Origin: Streptomyces griseoincarnatus
GTDB lineage: Bacteria > Actinomycetota > Actinomycetes > Streptomycetales > Streptomycetaceae
Reading direction: 5' to 3'
NCBI GenBank assembly: GCA_014649575.1
Contig: BMTH01000002.1
Coordinates: 124,001-188,000, forward strand
Length of the DNA stretch: 64,000 nucleotides
Position 1 is the stretch's first letter. Each line of letters opens with the position of its first letter. The notes below the pieces were generated by a model that saw nothing but the letters and a program-made list of their open reading frames with translations, was not told the origin of the DNA and did not search any database. Positions 47,245 through 55,807 of the stretch are shown piece by piece. Made by a program: the position numbers and the translations under genes.

Positions 47245-47738
47245 CTGCCCGGGGTCGTGGTGGCGTGCGGGGAACGGGGGGTGGACTGCGGCGACGGCAG
47301 CGGGGCCGTCGCCGTGGCCAGCGCCTCGGGCGCGAGGACCAGCGGGGCGCGGGCGGCGGAGGCCGCGCTGGGCACTCCCTTGACCTTGCCGTCGGGACCG
47401 AGGAAGGCGGGGTCGCCGCCGGGCACCATGCCGAGCTCGCGGGCGCGGCGCTGGAGGGCGTCGGGGGCGGAGTAGGCGTCGATGTCGCGCTGCAGGGCCT
47501 GCTCCTCGTCCGTGAGCTCCTTGGTCTCCCGCTGGAGGTCGTCGAGACGGAACGCGCCCTCGCTGAGCGCGGAGTTCAGGACCAGCAGGCCGATCAGACC
47601 GCCGCCGAGGAGCAGGACCACGAGGAGCACGAAGGGGGTGCGCGCCGCCTGGGCGCGGCCGGTGGGCAGGAGGTGCGCGAGCCGGGCCGCCCTCCCCCGC
47701 AGCTCGGGCCGCCCCTTCAGTTCGGGTTTACTGGTCAC
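47241..47738 (-). CDS. ftsL: FtsL-like cell division protein
   Basis: A 165-residue bitopic protein. A basic N-terminus precedes one membrane helix (FVLLVVLLLGGGLIGLLVLNS, ~36-56), followed by a short coiled coil (DDLQRETKELTDEEQALQRDI) and a Pro/Ala/Ser-rich tail. Position between rsmH and ftsI and this layout identify it as FtsL, although sequence conservation in the family is low. It bridges FtsQ/DivIC to FtsI/FtsW. Start GTG 47736-47738 with GGGGAG about 10 bases upstream. It is translationally coupled to ftsI. Confidence 0.9.
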   Translation of the reverse strand: MTSKPELKGRPELRGRAARLAHLLPTGRAQAARTPFVLLVVLLLGGGLIGLLVLNSALSEGAFRLDDLQRETKELTDEEQALQRDIDAYSAPDALQRRARELGMVPGGDPAFLGPDGKVKGVPSAASAARAPLVLAPEALATATAPLPSPQSTPRSPHATTTPGR

Positions 47739-47823
47739 TCACGCTCCCCTGAGTTCGCTCGTCCCGCCCGTTCACCCGGCCGTCACCCGCTTCCGGGCCG
47801 GCCCGTGCCTCACCGGAGCCGCC

Positions 47824-48828
47824 TCACCCGACGTCCTCCCGGATGCGCTCCGCGCCGCGCAGCCGCGCGGGGGCCGCACGGCGGTTCTCGGCGATCTCCT
47901 CCTCGGTGGGAAGTTCGGCACCGCGCGTGAGCAGCTTGAGCCGCGGCTGGTACTGCTCGGGGACGACCGGGAGTCCGGGCGGGGCGGTGGTGGCGGCGCC
48001 CGCCGCGAACACCTGCTTGACCAGCCGGTCCTCCAGGGAGTGGTACGACAGCACGGCGATACGGCCGCCGACGTCCAGGGACCTCACGGCCGCCGGGACG
48101 GCCCGCTCCAGCACCGACAGTTCGCCGTTGACCTCGATCCGCAGGGCCTGGAAGGTGCGCTTGGCCGGGTTGCCGCCGGTGCGCTTGGCGGCCTGCGGCA
48201 GCGCGTCGCGGATCAGCTCGACCAGGCGGGCGCTGGTGGTGAAGGGCTCCTTCTCGCGCTCCCGGACGATCGCGGCCACGATCCGCTTGGCCTGCTTCTC
48301 CTCGCCGTAGGCGCGCAGGATGCGGACCAGCTCGCCGGGCGGGTAGGTGTTGAGGACCTCGGCGGCGCTGACGCCGGTCGTCTGGTCCATGCGCATGTCG
48401 AGGGGGGCGTCCTGGGCGTAGGCGAAGCCGCGGTCGGCCTCGTCGAGCTGCATCGAGGACACCCCGAGGTCGAACAGGATCCCCTGCACGCGCGGGATGC
48501 CGAGCCGGCCGAGGACGTCGGGGAGCTCGTCGTAGACGGCGTGCACCAGGGTGGCCCGGTCGCCGAACGGTGCGAGCCGCTCGCCGGACAGGCGCAGGGC
48601 CTCCTTGTCGCGGTCCAGGGCGACGAGCCGCGCCTCGGGGAAGCGGCTGAGCAGCGCCTCGCTGTGGCCGCCGAGGCCGAGCGTGCAGTCGACGACCACC
48701 GCGCCGGGCCGTTCAAGGGCGGGCGCCAGCATGTCCAGGCACCGTTGAAGCATCACCGGGACGTGTCGGCTCTCGCCCTCCCGTCGCCCACCACCGCCCT
48801 GATGCGGAAGCGCTTCGCGCCCGTTCAC
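47824..48828 (-). CDS. rsmH: 16S rRNA m4C1402 methyltransferase RsmH (MraW)
   Basis: A 334-residue SAM-dependent methyltransferase that modifies C1402 of 16S rRNA. The SAM-binding loop is [14 protein letters not shown] (residue ~47); [29 protein letters not shown] and [12 protein letters not shown] are family signatures. The start is GTG 48826-48828 with GAGAGGG about 9 bases upstream. It is the first gene of the dcw cluster here; there is no mraZ in the following 414 bases. 85 bases separate it from ftsL. Confidence 0.96.
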   Translation of the reverse strand: MNGREALPHQGGGGRREGESRHVPVMLQRCLDMLAPALERPGAVVVDCTLGLGGHSEALLSRFPEARLVALDRDKEALRLSGERLAPFGDRATLVHAVYDELPDVLGRLGIPRVQGILFDLGVSSMQLDEADRGFAYAQDAPLDMRMDQTTGVSAAEVLNTYPPGELVRILRAYGEEKQAKRIVAAIVREREKEPFTTSARLVELIRDALPQAAKRTGGNPAKRTFQALRIEVNGELSVLERAVPAAVRSLDVGGRIAVLSYHSLEDRLVKQVFAAGAATTAPPGLPVVPEQYQPRLKLLTRGAELPTEEEIAENRRAAPARLRGAERIREDVG

Positions 48829-49242
48829 TTAGGCCCTCTCAGATCCGGCGTGACGCTCACGCACCGCCGGTTCCCCGCCCTCCCCGGCGAGGGGGGCGGC
48901 CGGCGCCGGAGGCGTCGGCCGGGCGGCGGCGGGAGAAGGCCGAGCCGTACGTACGCGCCGCGCACGCGGGAGATCCCCTGGTCGGCGCCGGGGGATCCGG
49001 GGAAGTCACTGCAGCGGGCAGTCTCACCTCCCGCTTCGCGTCACTTTAGTCCACGGTCCGGCCCGGTCAATCAACCGGACTGCGCGTCGCGGCCCGCGCG
49101 GGTCAAGAGGCGGATCGGGCACATCACCCGTAGGCAGGGGGTCACACCACTCCTGTGGGTTACCTCACACCAAGCATCGCTGACGTTCTTTGTCGCCTCT
49201 CACAACGGGCTCGACGCCCTCGTGACCAGTACCGTCAGCAGT
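48829..49242. other. Divergent promoter region of the dcw cluster and the carbonic anhydrase gene
   Basis: 414 bases without a convincing gene. Toward the dcw cluster, the minus strand carries TTGACC (49070-49065) and TAAAGT (49048-49043) spaced 16 bases apart, a fair housekeeping-type promoter, giving a leader of about 200 bases before rsmH. The leader is very GC-rich (48880-49000). No mraZ ORF is present on the minus strand. Confidence 0.65.
49043..49070 (-). promoter_or_regulatory. Candidate promoter of rsmH / dcw cluster
   Basis: The minus-strand -35 TTGACC (49065-49070) and -10 TAAAGT (49043-49048) are separated by 16 bases. It is the best promoter-like pair upstream of rsmH. Transcription would start near 49035, leaving a long leader. 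Confidence 0.5.
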
Positions 49243-49791
49243 ATGACGACTTCTGCATCCGCGCCCGCGGGCTCCGGGAACAGCACCGCCGCCTCCGGCA
49301 CCGTGACCGACCGACTGGTCGAAGCCAACGAGCGTTACGCCTCCGCGTTCGCCGATCCGGGCATGGACGCGCGCCCGGTGCTCCACGTCGCCGTGGTGGC
49401 GTGCATGGACGCCCGCCTCGACCTGCACGACGCGCTCGGCCTGTCGCTGGGCGACTGTCACACCATCCGCAACGCCGGCGGTGTGGTCACCGACGACGTG
49501 ATCCGCTCGCTGACCATCAGCCAGCGGGCGCTGGGCACCCGCAGCGTCGTCCTCATCCACCACACCAACTGCGGTCTGGAGTCCCTCACCGAGGAGTTCC
49601 GGCACGACCTCGAGATGGAGGTGGGACAGCGTCCGGCGTGGGCCGTCGAGGCCTTCCGGGACGTGGACCAGGACGTCCGCCAGTCGATGCAGCGGGTGCG
49701 GACCTCGCCGTTCCTGCTGCACACCGACGACGTGCGCGGGTTCGTCTTCGACGTGAAGACGGGTCTGCTGCGCGAGGTCGACCCCGCCTGA
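49243..49791 (+). CDS. Beta-carbonic anhydrase
   Basis: A 182-residue beta-class carbonic anhydrase that interconverts CO2 and bicarbonate. The zinc ligands are Cys in VVACMDAR (with the catalytic Asp-Arg dyad), His and Cys in HHTNCGLES. The length and motifs resemble the short mycobacterial Rv1284-type enzymes. Start ATG 49243; an in-frame GTG at 49222 is possible. Neither has a clear Shine-Dalgarno. It is divergent from the dcw cluster and 257 bases upstream of moxR. Confidence 0.95.
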   Translation: MTTSASAPAGSGNSTAASGTVTDRLVEANERYASAFADPGMDARPVLHVAVVACMDARLDLHDALGLSLGDCHTIRNAGGVVTDDVIRSLTISQRALGTRSVVLIHHTNCGLESLTEEFRHDLEMEVGQRPAWAVEAFRDVDQDVRQSMQRVRTSPFLLHTDDVRGFVFDVKTGLLREVDPA

Positions 49792-49846
49792 CCGGCCGTC
49801 CGTCCCGGGCCGGCCGTACCCGGAGAGCCGTCGAACGTCGTAAGAG

Positions 49847-49864
49847 CTGACATATCGCTGTCAG
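49847..49864. promoter_or_regulatory. Inverted repeat CTGACA-N6-TGTCAG upstream of moxR
   Basis: CTGACA (49847-49852) and TGTCAG (49859-49864) are a perfect 6-bp dyad with a six-base spacer, about 185 bases before the moxR start. A second wider dyad, GTGACAC (49879-49885) and GTGTCAC (49918-49924), follows. Either may be a regulator site for the MoxR operon. The binding proteins are not known to me. Confidence 0.5.
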
Positions 49865-50048
49865 TTGTCCACAGGCGAGTGACACGAAACGGTAACGGCG
49901 GCAAGAATGCGGAAGTGGTGTCACGCGGAACTCATGCGCGTGGCGCCCGTGATTCGGGGTGGGCCGGTCCGTCGGGTACGGGATCGGCAGGCACATGTGG
50001 GGAACCCCTCGCTCATCGCTGAGCGGGGGTAAGGCCGAGGAGGGCCGG

Positions 50049-51116
50049 GTGACGACCTATGACGATCGTGCAAGCCATGGGGGCGCCCCCGACCGGGCAT
50101 ACGGAGCGGTCGGGGAGGACCTGACCGCCGTCGTGGTGCGCGTGCGCGGTTCGGTGGAAGGCGTGATCGAGGGGAAACCCGAGGTCGTACGGCTCTCGCT
50201 GACCGTGCTGCTCGCCGAGGGACATCTGCTCATCGAGGACGTCCCGGGAGTCGGCAAGACGATGCTGGCGAAGGCACTGGCGCGGTCGATCGACTGCTCG
50301 GTGCGGCGCATCCAGTTCACACCGGACCTGCTGCCCTCGGACATCACCGGTGTGTCCATCTGGGACCAGCAGCGTCGTGACTTCGAGTTCAAGCCGGGCG
50401 CGATCTTCGCGCAGATCGTCATCGGCGACGAGATCAACCGCGCCTCGCCGAAGACCCAGTCCGCGCTGCTGGAGTCGATGGAGGAGCGCCAGGTCACCAT
50501 CGACGGCAAGACCTACGAACTGCCCAGCCCCTTCATGGTGGTGGCGACGCAGAACCCGGTCGAGATGGAGGGCACCTACCCGCTGCCGGAGGCCCAGCGC
50601 GACCGCTTCATGGCCCGCGTGTCGGTCGGCTACCCGAGCGCGGAGGCCGAGCTGCAGATGCTCGACGTGCACGGCGGCGTCTCCCCGCTGGAGGACCTCC
50701 AGCCGGTGGCGCACGCCCACGACATCGTGAAGCTCATCGAGGCGGTGCGCGGCGTGTACGTGGCCGAGCCGATCCGGCGCTACGCGGTCGACCTGGTCGC
50801 CGCCACCCGCACGCACCCCGACCTGAGACTCGGCGCGTCACCGCGCGCGACGCTGCACCTGCTGCGGGCGGCGAAGGCGGCGGCCGCCCTGGCGGGCCGT
50901 GACTACGCGCTGCCGGACGACGTGCAGGCGCTCGCCGTGGCCGTCCTCGCCCACCGTCTGCTGCCCACCGCCCAGGCCCAGCTCAACCGCCGCACCGCCG
51001 AGCAGGTGGTGCAGGAGATCCTGCAGCGCACCACGGTGCCCGCGGCGGCCGGCCAGCCCGCCGGGTTCGGCCTGGGCCGCGGGGGCTACGGCCAGCAGCC
51101 GCCCCGGAGGCTGTGA
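50049..51116 (+). CDS. MoxR-type AAA+ ATPase
   Basis: A 355-residue AAA+ chaperone-like ATPase. Walker A is DVPGVGKTMLAKALA (residue ~65), Walker B is IVIGDEINRASPKTQ (~123), sensor-1 is VVATQNPVEMEGTYPLPEAQ region (seen as MVVATQNPVE), and the arginine finger lies in EAQRDRFM. GTG 50049 has GAGGAGGG (50036-50043) as its ribosome site, although the frame opens at 49959. It starts a three-gene operon; its TGA overlaps the next ATG (TGATG). MoxR proteins remodel partner complexes, often with DUF58 proteins. Confidence 0.94.
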   Translation: MTTYDDRASHGGAPDRAYGAVGEDLTAVVVRVRGSVEGVIEGKPEVVRLSLTVLLAEGHLLIEDVPGVGKTMLAKALARSIDCSVRRIQFTPDLLPSDITGVSIWDQQRRDFEFKPGAIFAQIVIGDEINRASPKTQSALLESMEERQVTIDGKTYELPSPFMVVATQNPVEMEGTYPLPEAQRDRFMARVSVGYPSAEAELQMLDVHGGVSPLEDLQPVAHAHDIVKLIEAVRGVYVAEPIRRYAVDLVAATRTHPDLRLGASPRATLHLLRAAKAAAALAGRDYALPDDVQALAVAVLAHRLLPTAQAQLNRRTAEQVVQEILQRTTVPAAAGQPAGFGLGRGGYGQQPPRRL

Positions 51117-52480
51117 TGAGCACCGCCGGTGCGGTCCACGCCGACGACGACCGGGGCGACCGGAGCGGGCTGAGGACCGCCCTGGCGGGGCTCACCACCC
51201 GGGGGCGCTCCTTCCTGGCGGCCGGGATCGCGGCCGCGATCTGCGCGTACGTGCTCGGGCAGAGCGACCTGCTGCGGGTCGGCCTGCTCCTGGCGGTGCT
51301 GCCGCTGGTGTGCGCGGCCGTGCTCCACCGCACCCGCTACCGGGTCGCGGGCAGCCGCCGCCTCTCCCCCGGCCGGGTGCCGGCGGGCACCGAGGCGCGC
51401 GTGCACCTGCGCATGGACAACGTCTCCCGGATGCCCACGGGCCTGCTGATGCTCCAGGACCGGGTGCCCTACGTGCTCGGTCCGCGCCCGCGGTTCGTGC
51501 TGGACCGGATGGAGGCGGGCGGGCGCCGTGAGGTGTCCTACCGGGTCCGCTCCGACCTGCGCGGCCGCTACCCGCTGGGCCCGCTCCAGCTGCGGCTGTC
51601 GGACCCGTTCGGGATGTGCGAGCTGAACCGCTCGTTCTCCTCGTACGACACGCTGACGGTGACGCCCCGGGTGGAGGCGCTGCCGCCGGTGCGGCTGGCC
51701 GGCGAGGCCAAGGGGTACGGCGACGGGCTGCAGCGCTCGCTGGCGCTGGCCGGCGAGGACGACGTGATCCCCCGCGGCTACCGCTACGGCGACGACCTGC
51801 GCCGCGTCCACTGGCGTTCCACCGCCCGCTACGGCGAGCTGATGGTGCGCCGCGAGGAGCAGCCGCAGCGCGCCCGCTGCACGGTGCTGCTGGACACCCG
51901 CGCCGTCGCCTACGAGGGCGCCGGGCCGGACTCGGCGTTCGAGTGGGCGGTGTCGGGCGCGGCCTCGGTGCTCGTGCACATGCTGGAGCGGGGCTTCTCG
52001 GTGCGGCTGCTGACGGACACCGGCGACTCGGTGCCCGGGGAGGGCGCCGACGGCTTCTCGGGGGTGCACCAGGAGTCGGCGGACACGGCCGGGCTGATGA
52101 TGGACACGCTGGCCGTGGTGGACCACTCCGACGAGGAGGGCCTGTCCCGCGCCTACGACGTGCTGCGGTCCGGCGGCGAGGGCCTCCTGGTGGCGTTCCT
52201 CGGCGACCTGGACGACGAGCAGGCCGCAGTGCTGGCCCGGATGCGGCAGCGCAGCGGCGGCGCCGTGGCGTTCCTGCTGGACAGCGACGACTGGCTGCGG
52301 GAGCCGTCCGACGTGCCCGGCCCCGAGGAGCGGCCGGGCGAGGAGCATCTGCGGATGCTGCGCGAGTCGGGCTGGACCGCCGTGGCGGTGGAGCGGGGTG
52401 CCTCGCTGGAGCGGCTGTGGCGGCAGGCGGACCGTGAGCGCTCGGGCCTGGTGGCGGCGAGCGGTGGGGAGGGACCGTGA
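51116..52480 (+). CDS. DUF58 (von Willebrand-type) membrane protein
   Basis: A 454-residue protein. Two hydrophobic segments occur near residues 35-70 (SFLAAGIAAAICAYVLGQ, VGLLLAVLPLVCAAVLH), followed by a beta-rich domain. The DUF58 signature is RRVHWRSTARYGELMVR (~231), followed by a vWA-like fold (RCTVLLDTRAVAYEG). The vWA metal site is partial, so metal binding is uncertain. Start ATG 51116 has GGAGG at 51106-51110. Its stop overlaps the transglutaminase start by 4 bases (GTGA), tying the MoxR-DUF58-transglutaminase trio together. Confidence 0.92.
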   Translation: MSTAGAVHADDDRGDRSGLRTALAGLTTRGRSFLAAGIAAAICAYVLGQSDLLRVGLLLAVLPLVCAAVLHRTRYRVAGSRRLSPGRVPAGTEARVHLRMDNVSRMPTGLLMLQDRVPYVLGPRPRFVLDRMEAGGRREVSYRVRSDLRGRYPLGPLQLRLSDPFGMCELNRSFSSYDTLTVTPRVEALPPVRLAGEAKGYGDGLQRSLALAGEDDVIPRGYRYGDDLRRVHWRSTARYGELMVRREEQPQRARCTVLLDTRAVAYEGAGPDSAFEWAVSGAASVLVHMLERGFSVRLLTDTGDSVPGEGADGFSGVHQESADTAGLMMDTLAVVDHSDEEGLSRAYDVLRSGGEGLLVAFLGDLDDEQAAVLARMRQRSGGAVAFLLDSDDWLREPSDVPGPEERPGEEHLRMLRESGWTAVAVERGASLERLWRQADRERSGLVAASGGEGP

Positions 52481-54864
52481 TCAGCTCACTGGCCAGGCTC
52501 ACGGTGCGCGCGTGGGCGGCCACCCTGCTGGCGGCCTGCGCCCTGCTGCCGCTGGTGGAGTCGACGGTCTGGATCCTCCAGGCGGCGCTGCTGCTGGGCG
52601 TGCAGGCGGGCGTGGGCGCGGCGGCGCGGCGGGTGCCGCTGGCGCGGCCGCTGACGGTGGCGGCGCAGGTCGTCGTCACGCTGATGCTGCTCACGCTGCT
52701 GTTCGCCCGGGAGCACGCCGTCGCCGGGCTGATACCCGGCCCCGACGCGCTGCGCTTCTTCGGGCAGCTGCTGGAACAGGGCGGCCAGGACGTCAACCGG
52801 TACGCGATACCGGCGCCGCTGAGCGACGGCATCCGGCTGATGCTGGTCGGCGGGGTGCTGGTCATCGGCCTGCTGGTGGACGTGCTCGCGGTGACCTTCC
52901 GCAGCGCGGCCCCGGCCGGGCTGCCGCTGCTCGCCCTGTACTCGGTGGCCGCGGGCCTGACGGACAACGGCATCGAGTGGCTGTGGTTCCTGCTGGCCGC
53001 GGCCGGCTACCTGATGCTGCTGCTCGCCGAGGGCCGGGACCGGCTCTCGCAGTGGGGCCGTGTGTTCGCCGGGCCGCCCCGCGGCCGGAGCCGGGAGACG
53101 CCCGGCGCGCCGGCCCCGGCGCGGTTCGGGCACCGGATCGGGGCGGTGGCGCTGGGCATCGCCCTGGTGGTGCCGCTGGCGCTGCCCGCGATGGACGGCG
53201 GCCTGCTCGACCCAAACGGCCGGGGCGTCGGCGCGGGCGTCGGCGGGGGCGGCACGATCTCCGCGGTGAACCCGCTGGTGTCGCTGCGCGACTCGCTGAA
53301 CAACGACGACGACCGCGCGGTCTTCTCGGTGCGCACCGAGATGGAGAACACCTCGGACCTGTACCTGCGCATCGTGTCCCTGGACGACTTCGACGGCACC
53401 ACGTGGAAACCGTCGAAGCGGGCGATCACCCAGGTGCCCGAGGGCTTCCCGGCCCCGCCGGGACTCGGGCCGGACGTGGAGTTCAGCGAGGTCGGGACGT
53501 CGGTCTCGGTCGCGAAGTGGTACGGCCAGACATGGCTGCCGATGCCGTACCCGCCGAGCCGGGTGAGCGTGCAGGGCGACTGGCGGTACGAGCCGGTCGG
53601 CATGACACTGGTCGGCGACCACGGGCAGAGCACGCGCGGCCTGACGTACGAGGTGCGCAGCCTGGACGTGCGGCCCACGGCGGAGCAGCTGGCCAACGCT
53701 CCGGAGGCGCCGGCCGACCTGCTGCGCGAGTACACCGACCTGCCCGACTCGCTGCCCTCCGTGGTGGCCGAGACCGCCCGTGACGTGACGGACGGCGCGA
53801 AGAGTGACTACGACCGCGCGGTGATGCTGCAGGACTGGTTCACGCTGAGCGGGGACTTCCAGTACGACACCGACGTCGAGGTCGGCAGCGGCTCGCAGGC
53901 GATCGCCCGCTTCCTGGAGAACAAGCGGGGCTTCTGCGTGCACTACTCGTTCGCGATGGCGTCCATGGCGCGGTCGCTGGGCATCCCGGCGCGGATCGCG
54001 GTGGGCTTCGCGCCGGGCACCCCGCAGGCCGACGGCACGGTCTCGGTCGCGATGCGGGACGCGCACGCCTGGCCCGAGTTGTACTTCGAGGGCGTGGGCT
54101 GGACGCGGTTCGAGCCCACCCCGACCCGGGGCTCCACGCCGGACTACACCGTGCAGGACGTCGAGGACAACGGGCCCGTGGATCCCGCCCGGCCGTCGCA
54201 GGCCGCGCCCGCCGACCCGTCGGCGCAGCCGTCGCAGAGCACCGACTGCCGGGCGGACGGCAGCGACCCGGGGTCCTGCGAGAGCGAGTCGCCGCAGGCG
54301 GCCCTGCCGGCGGACGGCGACGGCCCGAAGTGGCATGTGGTGCTGCTGTGGGCGCTGGCCGGGCTGCTGGTGACGGCACTGCCGCTGTCGCCGATGCTGT
54401 GGCGGACGCGGATGCGGGCTCTCCGGCTGGGCGGCCGCGGCCGCACGGAGGGGGACGTCGCTCCGCGGGTGCTGGCCGCCTGGGAGGAGCTGACGGACAC
54501 GGCCTGGGACCACGGGATCGTGCCGGACGAGTCGCTGACCCCGCGCGGCGCGGCCGACCGCATCGTGCGGACGGGCGGGCTCGAGGGGGAGGCGGCCGCA
54601 TCGGTGCGGAGGCTGGCGGGAGCGGTGGAGCAGGTGCTGTACGCGCCTCGGCCGGGGCCGGCTGTGGGGCTGGCGCAGGATGTGCGGCGCGCGTCGGGGG
54701 CGTTGCGGGACTCGGCGTCCCGGGCGGGCCGTCTGCGGGCCGTACTGATGCCGCGCTCGGCCGTGCGGGTGGTGTGGGCGATGTCCGACCGCTGGATGTC
54801 CCTCCGGGACCGTGTGGTCGCCCTCCGCCCCGACTGGCACCTGCCTACGCGCCAGCGGGGCTGA
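52477..54864 (+). CDS. TgpA-type transglutaminase membrane protein
   Basis: A 795-residue protein. The N-terminal ~200 residues have six or so hydrophobic helices (DUF3488-like), a long extracytoplasmic domain follows, and the transglutaminase core has KRGFCVHYSFAMAS (catalytic Cys ~486) and MRDAHAWPELYF (catalytic His ~528, Asp in the following region). Another helix lies near residue 620, then a cytoplasmic DUF4129-like C-terminus. Related proteins in proteobacteria are TgpA. It may process or cross-link wall or surface proteins; substrate unknown. The start GTG 52477-52479 overlaps the DUF58 stop. Confidence 0.92.
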   Translation: MISSLARLTVRAWAATLLAACALLPLVESTVWILQAALLLGVQAGVGAAARRVPLARPLTVAAQVVVTLMLLTLLFAREHAVAGLIPGPDALRFFGQLLEQGGQDVNRYAIPAPLSDGIRLMLVGGVLVIGLLVDVLAVTFRSAAPAGLPLLALYSVAAGLTDNGIEWLWFLLAAAGYLMLLLAEGRDRLSQWGRVFAGPPRGRSRETPGAPAPARFGHRIGAVALGIALVVPLALPAMDGGLLDPNGRGVGAGVGGGGTISAVNPLVSLRDSLNNDDDRAVFSVRTEMENTSDLYLRIVSLDDFDGTTWKPSKRAITQVPEGFPAPPGLGPDVEFSEVGTSVSVAKWYGQTWLPMPYPPSRVSVQGDWRYEPVGMTLVGDHGQSTRGLTYEVRSLDVRPTAEQLANAPEAPADLLREYTDLPDSLPSVVAETARDVTDGAKSDYDRAVMLQDWFTLSGDFQYDTDVEVGSGSQAIARFLENKRGFCVHYSFAMASMARSLGIPARIAVGFAPGTPQADGTVSVAMRDAHAWPELYFEGVGWTRFEPTPTRGSTPDYTVQDVEDNGPVDPARPSQAAPADPSAQPSQSTDCRADGSDPGSCESESPQAALPADGDGPKWHVVLLWALAGLLVTALPLSPMLWRTRMRALRLGGRGRTEGDVAPRVLAAWEELTDTAWDHGIVPDESLTPRGAADRIVRTGGLEGEAAASVRRLAGAVEQVLYAPRPGPAVGLAQDVRRASGALRDSASRAGRLRAVLMPRSAVRVVWAMSDRWMSLRDRVVALRPDWHLPTRQRG

Positions 54865-54895
54865 GGCCGAAAGGCGGCCTCGGGCCGTCACGGGC

Positions 54896-55022
54896 TGCTC
54901 GCGCAGTTCCCCGCGCCCCTTTGGGACGCTGCCACTGCAGCGCCTTCAGGGGCGCGGGGAACTGCGCGAGCAACCACGACGTACCCGCAGGACGCACATC
55001 AGGGGCGCGGGGAACTGCGCAG
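54896..55022. repeat. GGGGAACTGCGC repeats forming a 24-bp perfect inverted repeat plus a third copy
   Basis: Three copies of the dispersed element lie between the convergent transglutaminase and DUF3040 genes. The first is inverted. It (54896-54919) and the second (54949-54972) pair perfectly over 24 bp (core GGGGCGCGGGGAACTGCGCG) around a 29-base loop, making a strong hairpin. The third direct copy is at about 55002-55021. The hairpin starts 31 bases after the transglutaminase stop and is the likely terminator of the MoxR operon. Confidence 0.92.
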
Positions 55023-55116
55023 AAAACCGCCACGCACCCGCAGCGACCCGCAGGGACGACTCAGGGGTGCCCACCCGTGCTGGTGAACACCCCTGAACCG
55101 AAAGACTACGTAGGCC

Positions 55117-55521
55117 TCAGTGGCCGCCGCCCTGCTCGTCGCGCCGGCGCTGCCACCGCTCCTCGATGCGGTTCATCATCGAGCGCCGCGCTCTGCCCTG
55201 GCGGCCCGCCCGCGGGGCGGCTGCCGCCCCCTGGGCCTGCTCACCCGGCTTGGGCGCCTTGCGCCAACCGGTCACCGCGAGCACGGCGCATCCCAGCATC
55301 ACGAGGAAACCCACGACGCTGAGCCACACCTGCTGGGCGACCATACCGGCCATGAGGAGCGCAATACCTACGAGGAAGCCCGCGACCGCCTGGTAGACCC
55401 GTCGCCGGGTGTACGTACGCAGCCCGCTTCCCTCGAGCGCCGTCGCGAACTTGGGATCTTCGGCGTACAGCGCTCGCTCCATTTGCTCGAGCATGCGCTG
55501 CTCGTGCTCCGAGAGCGGCAC
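55117..55521 (-). CDS. DUF3040 membrane protein
   Basis: A 134-residue protein. The N-terminus PLSEHEQRMLEQMERALYAEDPKFA is the DUF3040 signature. Two membrane helices follow (AVAGFLVGIALLMAGMVAQQ and WLSVVGFLVMLGCAVLAVTG), then a basic, Ala/Arg-rich C-terminus. The family is found in actinobacteria, often near the dcw cluster as here, so a link to division or sporulation is possible but not shown. Start GTG 55519-55521 has GGAGGA eight or so bases upstream. Confidence 0.92.
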   Translation of the reverse strand: MPLSEHEQRMLEQMERALYAEDPKFATALEGSGLRTYTRRRVYQAVAGFLVGIALLMAGMVAQQVWLSVVGFLVMLGCAVLAVTGWRKAPKPGEQAQGAAAAPRAGRQGRARRSMMNRIEERWQRRRDEQGGGH

Positions 55522-55807
55522 GGAGTCCTCCTCATCGTGCAGTCGCCGGGGCGACCCGGGGGGTCCCTTCAGGATAGGCAGGGAATCGCCCCCGTGAAAC
55601 CCGCCCCTCTGCGCCAATTGCCAACCGGTGTCCGCCATCACGCACCGGTCCGCTGAGGCTGTCATTCCCCGGCGGCCGACCCGTCATGCCGGGCGGTCTC
55701 CCTCGATCATACGGCTCCGAGCCGCCATTCGGGGGGCCTGTGGCACAGTCCATGCGCCCCGGGGCCGCCGGACGCGCCGCTGATCAGCGCCGTGTCACGG
55801 CGACCGC

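Noticed and set aside
43075..47475. 1466-residue plus-strand ORF opposite murF, murE and ftsI
   Set aside because: Spans several well-supported minus-strand genes; composition is the usual antisense noise.
52486..54891. 801-residue minus-strand ORF opposite the transglutaminase gene
   Set aside because: Antisense shadow; the plus-strand protein has the Cys and His of the transglutaminase core.
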